Source: Lantana camara
Taxonomy: Eukaryota > Streptophyta > Magnoliopsida > Lamiales > Verbenaceae
Direction of reading: 5' to 3'
Length of the DNA: 64,000 nucleotides
NCBI GenBank assembly: GCA_037501455.1
Contig: CM074865.1
Span: forward strand, 40,344,501-40,408,500
Shown here: piece by piece, positions 1-11,824 of the stretch
Numbering within the stretch: the first letter of the stretch is position 1
Layout of the letters: each line of letters begins with the position of its first letter
Made by a program: the position numbers and the translations under genes
Notes under the pieces: generated by a model
Told to the model about the DNA's origin: nothing
Seen by the model: only the letters and a program-made list of their open reading frames with translations
The model's database searches: none

Positions 1-2796
1 CAAACATAAGGTAGGGTTCATAAATAAAAGGAAAGGGGTCATACGTTTGAAATCATTTACCCGAAATGACTCGATATAAATATATATACGATTTTGGCTT
101 AAAACTTTGCACATAAGGAATATATAAGGTTGTTTTAACTAATAGAAGAAAAACCCACCTTTACCAAAGCGAAAGAAAGGTACAAGCGCCTCAAGGCTCG
201 CCCTCGTCTCTGACCAAACCCGAATCTTGCAAAAGAAAAAGGTATGAGACTCACTGACCACATATGACGCTCGGCAATGACGTGAATATGACATGAATGC
301 ATAAATGATCATATCATATCATAAAATGTTCATATGCACTATTAATAAGTTTAAAACATATAATCATTCATTCGTTCATTTAATTCATTCACTTTCATAA
401 GTTCATAAATTCATATAAATTTCATAAACTCTTTCATAAATTCATAACATTCATAATATTCGTAAATTCATAAATTCATAATTCATATCAATTAATCTAA
501 TATTCAATTAATAAGCATAACACATATAATATTCATATTCATATTTAGGAATAAAATAAATAAAACGTTCAATCAATAGTCAGTAAAATAAATACGCGAA
601 ATAGAATTCAATTAATTTCAATAATTAAATTAAATCAATTAATAATTAAAATATATAATAAATATATATAATACATATATATATATATAATATACATATA
701 ATAATATTTAATCATAGGTATATATAATATATATACACATGCACGTACAAACACACACACACATGCATGCATAAATACTATATATTATATACATATCCCA
801 TGCATGCAAAATATATATACACTCATGCATAATATATATACTATATATATTATATACATGCATGTAAAACACCACACAAATCTGCACAAAAACGCAGCAA
901 AAGCAGCAACAGGAAGACGCCGGAAAACGAAGCAAGAACTCAAGCAAAACGGGGTGACACCCCCGTGTCACCCACCAAGCCTGGACCGAGACACCCCCGT
1001 GTCTCGGTACAGCAAGATCAGCCCACACAGCACCCCCGTGCCTCGTCGGAAAAGCAGAAATCGACACCCCCGTGTCGCACAGCAGAATCATACTCTGTTT
1101 TTAACAGAAAATTGCAGCAACAACTACAGCCATGAACGAGCAAGAAAGGCAACAAAATCATGCATGAAAAGCTGTAAAAGACTCAGTTAAACACACCCAA
1201 GAATCCATGAAAGAAACAACAAAAAGGAAGAAGGAAATCTCAGCAAATTGACAGCAAATTTCTGCGTGAAAAACAGGGCCAAACGTGAGGAAAAACAGGG
1301 CAGGCTTGAGCTCAAACAATCCGATTTCAATCAGGTCCAAAAGTCCATCAAATTTGCAGCAAAATATCATATATTCAACAAGGAAATCAGTTCCAACAGT
1401 GATCAATCAAGGAAGCAACCATACGTGACGTTCGTGTGGGATTTTCTGAAAATTGTCATAAATGATATATCATAAATACCTCAATAACCACGAAATCAAT
1501 GACCATAAATGATATGAGGATGTGAAAACAATCAATCTCAAGCTTGGAATCAATCAAAATCATTGAGAAACGAAGAAGATCAAGAATTTGCCCAAAAACC
1601 ATCATTTTCGGAAATTGCCCAGAAAATCGAGAAACCATGCTTAAAAATCATGAATGAAAAGATGAAAATTCTCAGAATTAGTCATATTATACAACCCTAA
1701 GCTTACCTTGATGATTGGTTGAAGTTTGGATGAGATTTGAGCTCCAAAATCTCCAAGGTTTGAAGGGTTACGGGACTGGAGAGAAAAACAGTAGCTTTGG
1801 CTGAGTTTTGGGGCTTGTGTGAGGATAATCTCGGTTAGGGCTGGTTATTTCATGATAGAGGGTTGAGTTAGGGTTTCAAAGAATCAAACCATGGTTAATT
1901 TGGTTATGGTTTGGCCAAGATATGGCTGATTTAGTGCAACAAGGTCAAGTTGGTCTCCGTTTCGTTTTTCGGTTGGATTTCGGAGTTCCAAATGAATTAG
2001 GAAAATTGTAAGGCTAAGTTTACTAAACTTGAATTTTCGTTACGAGTTCAGCGGAGTTGACGGAACTCGAATCCGAGTTCCCGAGCTCAAGATATTAAAT
2101 TCGGAACAAAGGGTACGCTAAGTGCTCGTTAGCTCCCGTTTTGGTTCCTCAATTAAAATTAAATTCGTTAACATAACAAATGAATTCAAAAACATAAATT
2201 GAACATAAAATCATGTTCATAACACATATATGTACAACATATTACAAAATCGTAGCAATTTGATATCATATCATATAAGAACGAAGCACAAAATAAACGA
2301 ACAAACTTAATCATGAAATTCATGCATAATGTATAAAATTCCCATGCACAATTATGATTTGCATGCATGCATATTTAATATTCTCCATGCATAATTCATT
2401 CAGAAATATTAATCCCATGCAAAAAAATGAAATTCATGCATAATTTAAAAAAATTCCCATGCACAAATAATAATCTCCATGCATGCATATTAATTCCACG
2501 TTTAATATATGTATAAATAAGTAATTAATTAAAACATGATTAACTAATATAACATATAATTAGTATAATCGTTAAATTAGTAATAAAATAATTAAACATA
2601 TATATATATATATATATAATACGAAATATATATATATATATAATTAATAATATTAGAATAAAATATTATAATATAATATAATAAAATAATAACAATTATA
2701 ATAAGATTAAATATAAAACACGTAAAAACAATTAATTCGCGTAAATTAGTAAACACATACATCGTACCTTTACATCCGAGAAATCGGGGCGTTACA
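1..2796 (-). mobile_element. Minus-strand chromovirus-type LTR (array A family), cut by the window edge
   Basis: This is an LTR read on the minus strand. Its right edge at 2796 is the reverse complement of the U3 start TGTAACGCCCCG, and the family boundary sequence AAAGGTACGATG follows inside. The left part lies outside the window: the first bases match the interior of the LTR at 14012-14139 and 17138-17467. In the minus sense it holds an AT-rich U3 (about 2796-1900), a C/T-rich leader, a candidate splice donor CATCAAG|GTAAGC with GT at 1706-1705, and a palindrome cluster at 952-1077. The sequence right of 2796 is not a polypurine tract, so 2796 looks like an outer edge rather than an internal junction. 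AT repeats lie at about 2600-2645. No protein is encoded. Confidence 0.8.
952..1077 (-). repeat. LTR palindrome/hairpin cluster A (GACAC word)
   Basis: Four inverted repeats share a CCCC centre, which reads GGGG in the element's sense. They are 952-973 (9-bp arms GGGTGACAC/GTGTCACCC), 985-1008 (10-bp arms ACCGAGACAC/GTGTCTCGGT), 1030-1041 (GCAC/GTGC) and 1062-1077 (CGACAC/GTGTCG). The inner GACAC is kept while the outer bases differ in matched pairs. Confidence 0.85.
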
Positions 2797-3661
2797 GTGT
2801 GGATGTTCCTCAAGATTATTCCGAAGCCGCATATGGGCTCTATGGCCTAGGAGTTTTCGATAGGGACTTTGTGGGGATGAAGTTGAGAAGGCGTTGAGTA
2901 TGCCGGTTGCACGCGAGGTGCTTGTGATTCGGGGCAGTGATTTTGAGGACTATGACACTACTAATTGAACGGAGTGCACGCCGTGATATCTTGTGGCCGA
3001 TAAGTCGAAGAATCGAGTCCCCGCTTTGTGGGAGTGCGTACTCAGAGGGAGTGTGCACCAAACTGAGTTTGAATGTTCCTTTAAGGAATCCCGAGGCCGG
3101 TCGTTGAGATGTTTAGGGACTTTCCGGGTGGAACAACTTTGGAAGTGTGGTATACCGTGCTTGCTCGTTGGATGGGCTTGTACGTTGTTGGGGATGCGGG
3201 TGTTCTTTAAGGGGATTTGGAAACCATATTATGGGCTCTGTGGTGAAAGAGTTTCCAAGAAGGGCATTCGTAGTGTTGGTCGGGATGCGCCTTCACACCG
3301 CATACGACTTTCGGCCGAGAGGCCTAGTTGTCCGAGTGTTATCGGGGCGGCAACGACTCGAGTGGGGAAGGATGTGGCCCGCGACACAGTCCGTCTACCC
3401 AATCTTTGCACACTGAGCTGTGGAGGAGCCAGTGTTTGTGCCTGGGCGTGGAGTCAATTTGTACCTGAGGGTACCGTGTAGCGTGTACGAATGGCGGAAT
3501 GACCGTTATGGGGTCACAGCACACTTGACTGCGAGCCGATTGATCACTGGGCAGTCCTTGAGTGGTGTTTGACGTTTGCGGGTATGCTAACCAAGGGTGG
3601 TTGCACTAAGAAGTCCCGGTCGTCCTGTGCAATCCTAGGTGGATTTGCCTTTGCTTCCTTC

Positions 3662-3890
3662 GGGGTCCATGGTGGACGCCCGCAGCACTTATTTTCCGGG
3701 GTCCTCGGTGGACGCCCGCAGCAGCTATTCTCCGGGGTCCTTGGTGGACGCCCGTAACGGGTTTTTTTTTTTTTTTTTTTCAGGGTCCGCGGTGGACGCC
3801 CGTAACAGCTATTCTCCGGGGTCCGTGGTGGACGCCCGCAGCAGTGGATTCTCCGGGGTCCTTGGTGGACGTCCGCAGTGGTGAATATTG
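3662..3890 (+). repeat. 36-bp minisatellite, six copies
   Basis: Units starting at GGGGTCC (3662, 3698, 3734, 3782, 3818, 3855) repeat at 36, 36, 48, 36 and 37 bp. The shared core is TGGTGGACGCCCGCAGCAG. The 48-bp step is explained by a 19-base poly-T run at 3762-3780. Subrepeats of this kind upstream of a Pol I promoter are typical of plant rDNA spacers. Confidence 0.9.
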
Positions 3891-4830
3891 GTGGAAGTGA
3901 AGGTCCCTTCAACGGTGTTGTCCCTCTAAAGCACTCCATAGGTGTGGGCGTGATTGCGACGTACAGTGGGTGTACATAAGTGGTTAGGCGGACGTAGCGA
4001 GCAGGAAGCCGCTACTAGCCGAATGGCGTCCGTAAGGCAGAAGTTTGGCGAGTGAGCTGAGCCAAGCTTCCAACGAGCGGTACAAAAGGTGCCTTGGAAT
4101 TACTGTTCTGGAGATACTCCGTCCGGTGCTACAGTGAGTTGGCACGGCGCACTTTTATGATAGGTGCGTGTTAACGAGGACGTCAACGGATCGAGTGGGG
4201 GAGGATGTTATGGGTCGCACTTGGAGTACAAGGTTGCGGCCATAACTTGGAGCCGTTGGTTGCGGGCGATTCGGAATATCGTCCCGCTGGTGTGGTGGAG
4301 ATGAAGGCCTTAACGAAGTGGGATCGGAATACCATTTGATATGTGTATTCCTTGATGTATGAGGATGGTATCCACCAAGTTTGGGGTCATTCCGAGCCCG
4401 TTAGGGCTTTGGAGTTGTGGTGCGACCGGGAGGCAGTCGGCAGCGCGGGGTTGGCAACAGTACTCTCAGCAGGTGGATCAAACGAAGGAATTTCCTAAAG
4501 ATATATTATGGGGAGCTTCCTCCATGTGTTGGGATGCTCTCTATAAAGTTTCAAGTCATTTGGACACCGTTTGAGCTAGGAACAAGCCTTGACAATAATA
4601 TGCTGTCACTAAGGGACAGTTTCGGAAATTCAGCATATTCCGAGGGCAATTCCCGAACGATGGAGTCTCAGACGGGGCCGAAAGTCAGTAGTATGAATAT
4701 TGAAGTCAAGGGCTTCGTTTGAGCGAAAACGGCGGGCTATTTGGAGGTCGGATGCGGGATTTATGGAAATTTACGCTGCTCGGCTAGCACGAATGTCTAG
4801 TGGCGGGACAAAGGAAATTTTTTTTAAGAG

Positions 4831-4849
4831 TACTATAAGGGGGGCATGC
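4831..4849 (+). promoter_or_regulatory. RNA polymerase I promoter-like motif
   Basis: TACTATAAGGGGGGCATGC matches the plant rRNA gene start consensus TATA(R)TA(N)GGGG. It lies downstream of the subrepeats and upstream of the ETS-like segment. A nested inverted repeat (AATATGCTG 4597-4605 with CAGCATATT 4631-4639) lies about 200 bp upstream. If the rDNA reading is right, transcription would start near 4838-4842. Confidence 0.5.
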
Positions 4850-5595
4850 ATTGGTGAGCATCGGCCAACCCTCACCGTGCTGTGATGGCACTAAGCGAGC
4901 ACCATACCGGTAAGGGCTGCTAGCATGGGCCAGCACTAGGAACCTAAAAGACAAACTTAGTGTTCTCGGCCGGTTTGGGAACCAAACGAGCGACGTGGGT
5001 TGTGGGTTGATAGCAAGTTGCCTATGAGTTTGAATGCAAGTCCTAAGCTTCGTGCGGGACAATTGTGGGTTGATGGCAAGTTGAATTAGCCTTGGACTTA
5101 CGAGTTGCCCTACTCGGGCGAGAAGCAAGCGAAGGCGCCGAGGCACACCTAAGACCGAAGCGTCCCGATCGAGCGACGAGCACGAGGATTACGTGTTGGG
5201 TGCGCTAGCGACCCTTCATGCCGAGACGGAGCACGTATGCTCCCGTGCCATCAATAGATGCATTGTTGGGACCCGAGATTGTGGGATGTATGACAAGCAT
5301 GCTAGCTTGTACAACATGAATGGGCGAGTACCGAACACGAAGTGCGGTACGAGTAAGCATTCGGAATCTATCGCTAGTGTGCAAATGGTGCTAAGAAGAG
5401 CAAGGGTCATCATAAAGACTCGAGGATGGAAGGCGGACCGAAGGTTTTGGAGAACCTGAGGGAGCCTCACGGGCGAAAAATTGTTCCGCTGCACAAGTAA
5501 AAGAGTCCGCCCATGACACGGCAGTAGCCGACCACTGTTCCGACGGCTCTGGTGTCGGTGTTCTGGCGGCCTTCGTATAGGTTTCCATTCATTAA
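4850..5595 (+). other. 5' ETS-like segment
   Basis: About 745 bp of GC-rich sequence after the Pol I-like motif. Several short strings match Asteraceae 5' ETS as I recall it: GGGTTGATGGCAAGTTG (near 5070), GCGACCCTTCATG (near 5210), GATGCATTGTTGGGACCC (near 5255) and ACAACATGAATGGGCGAG (near 5313). It ends near TTTCCATTCATTAATCGG at 5582-5599, after which AT-rich LTR sequence follows and no 18S is seen. Confidence 0.5.
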
Positions 5596-7032
5596 TCGGA
5601 CACTCGGTTTATTTGTTATAAATTATTTTATGTACTTGTGATTAATTGATTTAATTGTTTAAATGTAATTTAATTGCTAATTACTTGATTCCTCGATCAA
5701 AATGTACTCCAATATATACGAATTCATGAATTAAATGAATTATGAAATATATTGATGCTTTGATTTGCAAATTCAATCCTGGTATGTCGAATTTGTGCTA
5801 TTTGCTTAAGTTAGAAGGGGTGTATATGTAATTTTTCTAAACATTGTAAGTTCTATGACTTGAATTAATTAAACCTTGATGATTGGTAAACAAGCATGCT
5901 AACCTTGGCTACTTAAAAATGAGATACCATGCTACGAATGATTTAATTGGAGACTTTTGCATCTTGAAATTTAATTACCTGCGTGAAAATGAACCGATTA
6001 TGTAATGTGTGAAATTATATGAAACTTTATGTGATTGAATGAATTAATTACCTTTATTTATGCATTTATGACTAAGTAAGAGTTGGGTATATAACTTCTT
6101 AATCTTGAATGTAGTTAGACTTGACGTTATGTCGTTAAATACTTGATTAGGAGACTTTATGCCTATGAATTAAATGTTGAATTCGTTCCTTACTTGCACA
6201 CATGAATAATTGCCTAAGAATGATCAAGTGATGGTGTAATATAATAATTTTCTCGTATTCTTTGAATTGGTATACTCTTGATATGAGTAGTTTTGTTGAT
6301 TTGCTTGGTTATTTTATGAAATGGTATACATGTAATGTTTGGAAACTATATGAATAGCCTAAGGAATTGTTTATGTCAAGTTGTTAGAAACGATAGGGGT
6401 TGTAAATGTAATATTCTCAAATCTTGTGAATCATCTAAGGGAGTGTTTGTGTAATATTTATGAAACCAGGAATGTATACAATATTTGAACTTGTATTCAA
6501 AGTATGTTATGAAATTGTAAAATATGTACAACAACTTTACTTACGGTTATCCATGATTAAGATTAGAACTTTTTATGCATAATTTGGATACTCTAACTGC
6601 CTAAATTGATCTTGAATGTTTTAGATATAGGTTGCTTGAGCTTTAGTGGATTGTACTTGAATACTCACTATGATTATTCGAATTCCCTTTATAAGTATGT
6701 TTGGACGTATTGCTTGTAAATGTGGCCTTGTTGAGCATGAATATATGTTGGTTGACCACGACACCACACTAAAAGCACAACATGGACACTTATGCATATC
6801 CACAATCTTGTTGAGCATTGCCGTGCATCTTTATGGTTCATTTTTTAGTCTAAGTCTTTTATTTTGTACTCAGTTTGGTACAGGTGCACCCGGGGTGGTG
6901 ACAAGTGGGTCTTGTGGGTTCTGGGGTGAACCGTTTGCTTTGTCTTAGATCCGTTTGATGTCAGGTGAGGTTTTCTTTCTTTTAGTTAGTATGACCTACA
7001 ACCCTAAGTGAATTTTGAGCCCGCATACGACC

Positions 7033-7067
<35 letters not shown>

Positions 7068-8439
7068 TTATGTAAATATGTGTTTGATTAGTATTTTGTG
7101 GGAATTGGCCCGTTTTGTTATGAATCTTTGAAAAACACTTTTATATATATACGTAAACTATATTTTCGTTTGTTTGATTTGAAAGGGGTTGGTGCGTGTG
7201 ATTTTTGAACTAGCGAGCTTTGGACTTTGGAATATGAGTCCGTAAAATTCAGAAATTTTGAAAATTTAGATCTTTTTTGACTTATGAATTTATGAACTGG
7301 GCCCCAAAGAAGTGGTATGTGATCTCGGGTCGGCCGTGGGGTCACCCAGCTCTCTCATCAACACAACTCCAATTATGTAGAGAGATTCGCCCAACCTCGG
7401 GAGGTCGAAGGGAAGGCAATCTCTTGAGAACCAACGGTAACCCCGTCGGTAGATCAGGTAGGATCCCACGACTCCAACCTTATGACCAGAGAACCGGGTT
7501 TGAGGATACGTATCCTCACCCCCACCCGGAGAAGGAGGTTTGATTTAGAATTTTGTTTGTATTTCTACTTCAAATTTACTTATGAAAGGAGTTAGGTTGG
7601 TTAGAAAATCGTGCTCGCCGAGTTATTTCGATTTTGATTATGAATATTGTTCGCGAAATGGGAGTGGACTTCTAATTTATAAAATTGGTTGTTTTTTGCC
7701 TTCGGCCTTAAACCCTTTTTCCTTATATATAGATCACCGGATAAAATGATTTGGAATGGAAAAACCATGCCCCGGTTCATGAACACTTTAATTTGAATAT
7801 GCTATGCTCTTATGTATATGTACGTGTGCGTGTGTTAGCCCCCTCACCAGTCGTTAGGACTGGCCCCTCTTCGTTGTTTCTTTTTTCCCCTTTTCTCTGT
7901 TGAGTTGCAGGTTTGCTTTTGGAGTTCGTTGGAGCTAGGTAGTTGAGTCGAGTCTTTCGTTTTGTCCGAGTTGAATTTGGTCTTTTTATTTGTATATTTC
8001 TTGCATATATTTGAATTATAACATCGTTATACATTGTAATTTGTATCTGTTTATTTTATTCGTTATGTTATTTTATACGGGATAGGTTAGGATAGGTTCT
8101 GACTAGTTGAACCCGTTTTTGTTGTATATTATTCGGGACAGGTTAGGCCAGGTTTCTTTGAATTAGTTGAACCCGTATAGTTGATGCTGATTTATTATAT
8201 GGATTGTATCAATTATGTTTGATGCATGAAGTTTTTGAATGTTCGTATTTTGCATCGCTTCCGTATTCAAGTTTTGCATCTTTACTGTTGTACAGGGTTT
8301 AGGTACCGCCTGGCTTAGGTTGGTTTTTTTTTGTTTGTCTCCCTTTCGCTAGGACTTGGTGCATGTACGGACTTTCCATGTCATGCACGTGTCGGGTCCT
8401 AGTGCGGGGGATGTGGTGCCTCACGTGCGGGGTGCTACA
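5596..8439 (+). mobile_element. 5'-truncated plus-strand LTR
   Basis: This ends at 8439 with the family terminus GGGGTGCTACA after GCGGGGGATGTGGTGCC. It corresponds to the downstream half of the solo LTR at 9471-14006: both share GTGAGGTTTTnTTCTTTTAGTTA (here near 6965), the Y-rich CCCCTCACCAGTC block (here near 7840), and GTTTAG...CGCC(T)(A/G)GCTTAGG before the end. The LTR start, leader, donor and palindrome cluster are missing; sequence begins abruptly near 5596 against the rDNA-like block. An AT microsatellite lies at 7037-7065. No coding capacity. Confidence 0.7.
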
Positions 8440-8514
8440 CGTACGACTTAGACTTAGTCAACACGATATGAGAGCCTTGGTTTTGCAACCCTAGGCTCAG
8501 ATAGCACTTAAGGA
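8440..8514 (-). mobile_element. Leader and decayed primer site of a minus-strand element
   Basis: This matches the leader next to the 5' LTR at 54840-54914. The primer site, 8506-8494 on the minus strand, reads TGCTATCTGAGCC, a decayed form of the tRNA-iMet site TGGTATCAGAGCC. The plus LTR ending at 8439 cuts the leader here; the rest of this element's interior is not to the left, so it has been lost. Confidence 0.65.
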
Positions 8515-9470
8515 TGTAGCACCCGAGCGCAAGGCACCACATCCCCCGTACCGAGACCCGTCCCGTATATGAAATGGATAGTCCATACACATGCCAAATC
8601 ACGGCGAACGGCGACACAACAACACGCTATGCTAGGCGGGAGCTAACCCTTAAACCATTCAAGAACGAGATATAATAAAATCAGAGTATGGACATCAAAG
8701 CGGAAGCATATCATATCATAGATCATGTACAATGAGCATCCAAGCTCCAAAAATCAAGTATATACAAATGTTCATGTATCAACGGCCTTCATGGCCTACA
8801 AAATCCATAAACGCCCAACATGATCATAGTTCTAATACAAAATAACAATAATAAGAATGTATGAGTGTAAAAGAAAGTTCTAGACCTAAATGCAAGACCT
8901 AGACGACTCGTATTCCCGCCTAGCACTCCCCAACCTACACAACACAATTGAAAACAAACGGGGTTCAATCTAAAAGGGACTGGTAGGTATAAAAGAGGGC
9001 ATAATATATAATATCACGGAATGTAAACATATACATGCAAGTCATAATCCCGTGTGAAGTTTTGCAACAATTTCCCAAGTGGTTAAAACAAAGAGAAACA
9101 TGAACTGGATTACAACTATTATATTCATTCATTTATACATAGGGATTTTCATGGCCCGGCGAGTGGACGTGCATAATCTCCAACCTACACCTTGTGTAAC
9201 CATCAGTATTAATTATTAGATTATCACACATATAATCTTACGTGCGCATTCATACGATTGTTTATAATCATACATATACACCTTTTTCCTGAAGTGAGGG
9301 TACATGAATCCCCCAAAAAACTCAGCTCCCATTCCCCGCTAATCTCCTAGCGAGGGTCGGTATCACCGTAGTTTGGTTGGAACTAGTGCAAGGGATCACC
9401 ATTGGCCCTTGCCTCCCCAGATAGCCACTTACACTAAGTTCCCGACCCCATATAATACGTGTAATCATGT
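8515..9470 (-). mobile_element. 5' LTR of a minus-strand chromovirus-type element, part 1
   Basis: This begins TGTAGCACCCGAGCGC (reverse complement of an LTR terminus) right after the primer site, so it is the 5' LTR. It is interrupted at 9471 by a solo LTR with TSD CATGT, continues at 14012-14139, is interrupted again, and continues at 17138-17467. Parts 2 and 3 align with the start of this window (for example ACATAAGGTAGGG at 14031 and at 5), so the LTR at 1-2796 is the same family. Confidence 0.75.
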
Positions 9471-11775
9471 TGCAACATCCCGCACTTCCTGCCCTACAGG
9501 TACGTTGTAACGAGAGTGTTATTTGCGTTTTAATTAATTAATTAAGCAATGGTGTGTTATTTTAATTATTACGTAATTATATGAAACTACTTGAATTATT
9601 TGATTTAAATGCCAAAATGTGCCTAAGTGTTTAAATTATTTGAAATCTTGTAATATGTGAATTTATATTATATGAATTTATTTCCCGAGCATGCTAATTT
9701 CGTGAATTATGTGATATACGTGATTTAAGGATGTAATTGTGTAATTTTATAATATGTGGACTTAATTGAAATTTGGTTCTTGGACTTAATTGTAACTTTT
9801 TGAAAGTTTTGGGACTCATTTGAAAAATGAGCCTTTTTAGTATACTTGTGTACATTTTAATTCGTATCTTGAGCTACGGCACTCGGATTCGAGTCCCGTC
9901 TTTGGTGTTCAACTCTTTTCGACGATCCGGAAGCAATGGAATAAGTTTCGTAATTTTTCGATGCCGTTTAGACCTCCGACGATGCGAATTTCAGCCCCTC
10001 GTGCCCTATTACACACCTATGACCTATATTTTGAGCTATGGGACCCATCCTTCACCAATTCTTTGAATTTTAAGCCATTTTCTAGCGACATATTTCTCTC
10101 ATTTCTTCCTCCCTCTCACGCTATTTAGCAGCCAAGAGCAAGGAAGAGGGAATTTCACTATTCATCATCTTCAAGCTCAAGATTTGCTCAAGATCTTCTA
10201 GCTTTCTTTGATCTTCAATAATCTGAGGTAAGATCCGTAATCCTTATGATTTGTGCTTCAATATATGCTCCATTTTGTGTCTCATACTTGAGGTTTTATG
10301 CATGATTTAAGAAAGGCATGAATAGTTAGGTTTTCTTCAAAACTTTGATTACATGCTCATATGTGTTTGTTATGAGTTCTAAGCTAGAGAATGAGTTCAT
10401 TTATATCCCTTTATCTCGTTTCTTTGCATTAAATACATGGTGGTTATGTGTATTAACTTCTACCATTAATGAACTTGAGCTTCTGAAAGAAAAATGGGGG
10501 ATTTTGGGCTCAAAACCGAACTGCTGTCACAACTAGTAGTTGCTGTCAATATGCTACTGTTTTAATGAAGTTTTGCATGAATTTTGAGCATGAAATGCAT
10601 GGTAAATGATCAGATTTCGTGGTGCTCTGTTACATGATGTTGTTGCCCTGCTTTAACCTTCATTTTAGATGCATTATGGTTGAGTTTGAGCATAAAATGA
10701 ACTGCTGCACGCTACTACTTGTTCTTACCTATTTGCTGTTAGTTTTGTGATGTTTTGAGCATGAATCTTGCATGATTTGAGGCATAACTTGCATGCAAAG
10801 CTCCAGCCTTGTTTTATGATCATGTTGCATGCATTTAACCTTCATTTAGATGCAAATTGATTGAGTTTTAGGCTTGAAAAATGAACTGCATACTTGCTGT
10901 CAATTTGCTGTCAGTTTTATGTTTTTGAGCATGAAATTTGCATGGTTTTAACTTGAATTTCGTTTCTTAACTGCTGCCCCTGTTATGCTATATTAATGCC
11001 TACATTTAACCATCATTTTAGCTGCAAATGGATGAGTTTTATGCATGAAAAGTGACTGGAAAATCTGCTCCTTTCTTACCGAGTTGCTGTCAGGATTTTG
11101 TGCCTTGTTTGTTAATTCTTTGAGCTCCATTTCATGTGAAATTGCCTGGTTATGAAGTATTTGAATTGCCTTACATGTTAGCTTTGTTTTCCTAAGTTTT
11201 TAACTCTTATTTCAACTTCAAACTTGATGAATTGGTTGCTTGAATTCATGCCCTTCTTTGCTCCAATTTTCTTGCACGTTTGAAGTGATCTTTGTTGCTC
11301 CAAGTTATGGCTTGAAAATATAATGTATTAATGTTCATTCCATGCATGATCTATGTGTTATTTGGCATGAAAATGTTCCCTTGAAGCTGCCACCGCTGCT
11401 GCTACGAGTTTCCTTCAAAAGAAAATGGCATGACACGGCCATGTCAAGATTTGAACTAAAATGGACATGGCCGTGTTGCGTTCTCGGATTTGGAAAAATA
11501 AATCGGACACAGCCGTGTCCATTTTGAATTGAAAACCAACACGGCCGTGTCATGCACTTGAGATTTGATAATTGTTTTGGAATTTCAACAGCTTCGTGCA
11601 TGCATGCATAGTATGTATTAAAATGTGAATTTTTGGGCTTGGCGTGTTCACGTGTGGGAGGGGCTGCATGTATTTATTCTTCCCATGCATGAAATGATAT
11701 TGAGTGCATGTGTACAATTATATATATATGTTACTTTAATAATGCATGTGTTGTGTATATAAATAATGATATGCA

Positions 11776-11824
<49 letters not shown>

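Larger units (their letters stand above)
2797..5595 (+). other. rDNA intergenic-spacer / 5' ETS-like GC-rich block
   Basis: A GC-rich stretch unlike the AT-rich LTRs on both sides. It has no convincing ORF (the longest, 2993-3481, matches nothing I know). In order it shows degenerate repeats near 2806 and 3190 (both reach a version of ATGGGCTCTRTGG), a 36-bp subrepeat block at 3662-3890, and a plant Pol I promoter-like TATAAGGGGGG at 4834-4844. The segment after that resembles Asteraceae 5' ETS sequence as I remember it (for example ACAACATGAATGGGCGAG and AAGCATTCGGAATC near 5310-5370). Spacer subrepeats, then promoter, then ETS is the expected order for 45S rDNA. No 18S gene follows; LTR sequence begins near 5596. 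Alternative: the non-coding interior of another retroelement. The ETS resemblance is recall, not an alignment. Confidence 0.55.

Noticed and set aside
708..1406. Several ORFs over the first palindrome cluster
   Set aside because: Arise from simple repeats and palindromes in an LTR; no domain.
2993..3481. 162-codon plus ORF in the GC-rich block
   Set aside because: No known domain, overlapping open frames on both strands, and the block reads better as non-coding rDNA spacer.
11778..11821. Long (TA)n run, with similar runs at 2600, 7037, 37661 and 43963, as possible regulatory elements
   Set aside because: Ordinary AT microsatellites; length differs even between LTRs of one element.
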